Shown piece after piece: positions 7,340 to 8,942 of a stretch of DNA of 8,942 bases; the first letter of the stretch is position 1; every line of letters starts with the position of its first letter. The stretch covers positions 1-8,942 of the forward strand of contig ASHK01000157.1 of NCBI GenBank assembly GCA_000695745.1, read 5' to 3'. Position numbers and translations under genes: made by a program. A model generated the notes under the pieces. That model saw only the letters and a program-made list of their open reading frames with translations. It did not search any database and was not told the origin of the DNA. The stretch comes from Vibrio madracius. Its GTDB lineage: Bacteria > Pseudomonadota > Gammaproteobacteria > Enterobacterales > Vibrionaceae.

Positions 7340-8056
7340 ACCGTTTCCTTGCTCAAGCAAGGCTTGGTATTTATTGACTAACACCCAGTTATCCGACTTC
7401 TGCTCAAGGTCGATTAATAGCGCAAGATTGCTTCGTTGATAGCCATAGCGTTGACTAAATTCGAGCAATCTTAACCGAGCTTGATGCAACTGATCCTGTT
7501 TTATTTCTATTGCTGCTAATTGCAAGCTGGCGATGGGACGCAGCGGTTGGTGTTCAACTGATTTGTGAAAATAGTATTTGGCTTGCTGACTTTTGTGCGC
7601 TTTTAAGGCGCACAATCCTGCATTTTCGTAGGTTTCAGCGACCGCATAATAATTTGGCTTGTTGATTGCTTGATTAAATAAGACATCCGCTGTTTGATAT
7701 TCTCCTTGCTTGCACAGAAAAGTACCGTAGTTGTTATACACGTTGCCGTTGTTTGGATGGGCTTTAAGCGTTGTGTGGTAAAGCGCTGCTGCCTTATCTA
7801 CTTCCCCAACGACGTCGAAATAATACGCTAAAGATAAGCGGCTCTTGTAGTAATGAGGCGCATATTTCATGGCTTTTTCTAAGCTTTGACGTGCCTTCGA
7901 GTACTGTTCGAGCTTGATGTAGTTAAGGCCCAAGGCTATACGGGTATTTGCCATGTCTATTGGGCTGTGCTGAGCATGAGTATCGGCTTCTGGAACCGTC
8001 ATACAGCCAGTGGTTATCATCGAAATGACCACTAGAAAGTAAGTATGGTTTTGCAT
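7331..8056 (-). CDS. PilW/PilF-like type IV pilus TPR lipoprotein
   Basis: This predicted outer-membrane lipoprotein is built of TPR repeats. PilW/PilF proteins act as pilotins that help assemble the type IV pilus secretin. From ATG at 8056 the protein has 241 residues. A short signal peptide ends in ITTGC with the lipid-bearing Cys18. About five TPR units follow: roughly residues 34-67, 68-101, 102-136, 137-171 and 172-205. The motif VYNNYGTFLCKQGEY followed by ENAGLCALKA is characteristic of PilF/PilW. An upstream ATG at 8110 would add 18 residues, but only 8056 has a GGA 8 nt ahead. The signal peptide n-region lacks Lys/Arg, which is weak, and the longer start would supply them. In Vibrio the main pilW sits in the ispG-rodZ-rlmN neighbourhood, so this copy beside rlmF may be a paralogue. 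Confidence 0.8.
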   Translation of the reverse strand: MQNHTYFLVVISMITTGCMTVPEADTHAQHSPIDMANTRIALGLNYIKLEQYSKARQSLEKAMKYAPHYYKSRLSLAYYFDVVGEVDKAAALYHTTLKAHPNNGNVYNNYGTFLCKQGEYQTADVLFNQAINKPNYYAVAETYENAGLCALKAHKSQQAKYYFHKSVEHQPLRPIASLQLAAIEIKQDQLHQARLRLLEFSQRYGYQRSNLALLIDLEQKSDNWVLVNKYQALLEQGNGSK

Positions 8057-8064
8057 CGTACTTT

Positions 8065-8067
8065 TCC
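8065..8067 (-). promoter_or_regulatory. Ribosome binding site choosing the pilW-like start
   Basis: On the minus strand GGA lies 8 nt before the ATG at 8056. No comparable sequence precedes the alternative ATG at 8110. Confidence 0.35.
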
Positions 8068-8221
8068 AAATCCTTTGATGTGATATCGTAGTTGCAAGGT
8101 GACTAATCATAAGTCGATGTCAGGTTTTGCGTAGGAAAATGCCATAACGGTGCGAGTGAACCTTCATAACTCAGTGAAAGGTGTGCAGCGAGAGGTAATG
8201 TTTTGTCTATAAAGTAGTCAT

Positions 8222-8250
8222 TTGAGATAGAATAATGACTCTAATCTATA
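8222..8250 (+). promoter_or_regulatory. Possible sigma-70 promoter for fadD
   Basis: TTGAGA (8222-8227) resembles a -35 box. With a 17-nt spacer it meets TCTATA (8245-8250), a poor -10 box; overlapping alternatives such as CTATAT also exist. The fadD start is about 57 nt downstream. The rest of the 250-base pilW/fadD divergent region must hold the pilW promoter too, but I see no convincing minus-strand boxes. I also see no clear FadR-type operator. Confidence 0.25.
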
Positions 8251-8306
8251 TCTATTGAGTGAACTTCGTTAGAGTACGCAAGACAAAATAAATAGGTGTA
8301 AAAGCA

Positions 8307-8942
8307 ATGAGCACAAATAACAAACCTTGGTTAAACACATACCCCGATGATGTTCCAGAATTCGTCGATATTGACCAATATGCCAACATCAATGAGATGT
8401 TTGTTAAGCCGTTTGAGTTATACGCGGATAATACGGCTTTTGTTAACATGGGACATTCGCTTACGTATCGTGATCTGAACGAGAAAAGTGATGCCTTTGC
8501 TGCCTATCTTCAGAACGACTTAAGGCCAAAAAGGCGATCGAATCGCGCTGATGATGCCAAACCTTCTGCAATATCCAATCACCATTCTTGGCGCGTTGAA
8601 GGCCGGGCTTGTTGTGGTTAACGTTAACCCGCTATACACACCAAGAGAGCTTGAGCATCAGTTGCGTGATTCAGGTGCGACGATCATTGTAGCGGTGACA
8701 AACTTTGGCAATAGTTTACAACAGGTTATCGCTAAGACCAGTATTAAACATGTCATCCTGACCAGCATTGGTGATGAACTCGCGCCACACAAACGAACTT
8801 TAGTGAACTTTGTGGTTAAGTACGTGAAAAGATGGTGCCTAAGTACCATTTGCCAGGGCGATTTCATTAAGACGTGCGCTTACAGACGGTAAACGCATGG
8901 ACTTTAACCCACCGATAATTGAAAGTGGTGATTTGGCCTATC
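8307..8942 (+). CDS. fadD: Long-chain-fatty-acid-CoA ligase FadD, 5' part, frameshifted
   Basis: FadD activates long-chain fatty acids to acyl-CoA for beta-oxidation at the inner membrane face. Only the N-terminal third (about 212 of about 560 residues) lies in the window, so the ATP-binding YTGGTTG motif is not reached. Visible FadD landmarks are [71 protein letters not shown] and [18 protein letters not shown] 8 nt before ATG 8307 supports the start. The frame breaks three times. At 8528-8534 an AAAAAGG stretch is either one base too long or two too short. One A is missing at 8827-8830 and one G at 8856-8858. Each break is in a homopolymer and the protein resumes exactly, so these look like sequencing errors. 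It is transcribed divergently from the pilW-like gene. Confidence 0.9.

Noticed and set aside
7347..7362. Hairpin CCTTGC-TCAA-GCAAGG as a terminator between rlmF and pilW
   Set aside because: The stem is perfect, but it lies inside the pilW coding end and has no T run on either side. It is at most a weak bidirectional structure.
8111..8306. FadR operator or small RNA in the pilW-fadD divergent region
   Set aside because: No convincing FadR-like palindrome, terminator hairpin or conserved RNA pattern could be read; only a weak promoter candidate.
1..8942. CRISPR arrays, insertion sequences, tRNA genes, phage genes or a defence system
   Set aside because: No direct-repeat arrays, transposase-like proteins, inverted terminal repeats or tRNA-like folds were seen. 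The window is almost fully occupied by metabolic and housekeeping genes.

Overview
The window looks like chromosomal DNA of a marine gammaproteobacterium, most probably a Vibrio or close relative. The RlmF, RibBX, YgjP-like, PilW and FadD proteins all read like Vibrionaceae versions. This placement rests on recalled protein sequences, not on a search.

Region 1 (1-5688) is a tightly packed plus-strand operon. It holds the 3' end of a PdxA-family dehydrogenase, a split dihydroxyacetone-kinase-type kinase (dhaK, dhaL), a divergent triosephosphate-isomerase paralogue, an AEC-family permease, a xylose-isomerase-like TIM-barrel sugar-phosphate isomerase/epimerase, and ribBX. RibBX is a DHBP synthase with a degenerate GTP cyclohydrolase II domain. 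Inside this run the genes are 2-17 nt apart or overlap, and a clear rho-independent terminator follows ribBX. A DhaK/DhaL kinase, a TpiA2/EryH-like isomerase and an EryC-superfamily TIM-barrel protein resemble the parts of four-carbon sugar (tetrulose/erythritol) pathways. The PdxA-family enzyme resembles those of tetronate (threonate/erythronate) pathways. My reading is a C4 sugar or C4 sugar-acid catabolic operon with its own permease. The role of ribBX in it is unexplained; its product, DHBP, is itself a 1-deoxy-tetrulose phosphate. The substrate is inferred, not shown.

Region 2 (5689-7339) holds a YgjP-like zinc metallopeptidase gene overlapping rlmF, the 23S rRNA m6A1618 methyltransferase gene. 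Region 3 (7331-8056, minus strand) is a PilW/PilF-like TPR lipoprotein gene convergent with rlmF. Region 4 (8057-8306) is the divergent control region between pilW and fadD. Region 5 (8307-8942) is the 5' end of fadD, a long-chain acyl-CoA ligase gene cut by the window edge.

Four genes (tpiA-like, ribBX, rlmF, fadD) are broken by small indels, at eight sites in all, mostly in short homopolymer runs. In each case the protein resumes exactly in another frame with no other decay. This fits sequencing or assembly error better than pseudogenes, so I annotate the full reconstructed spans as CDS and list each suspected site.
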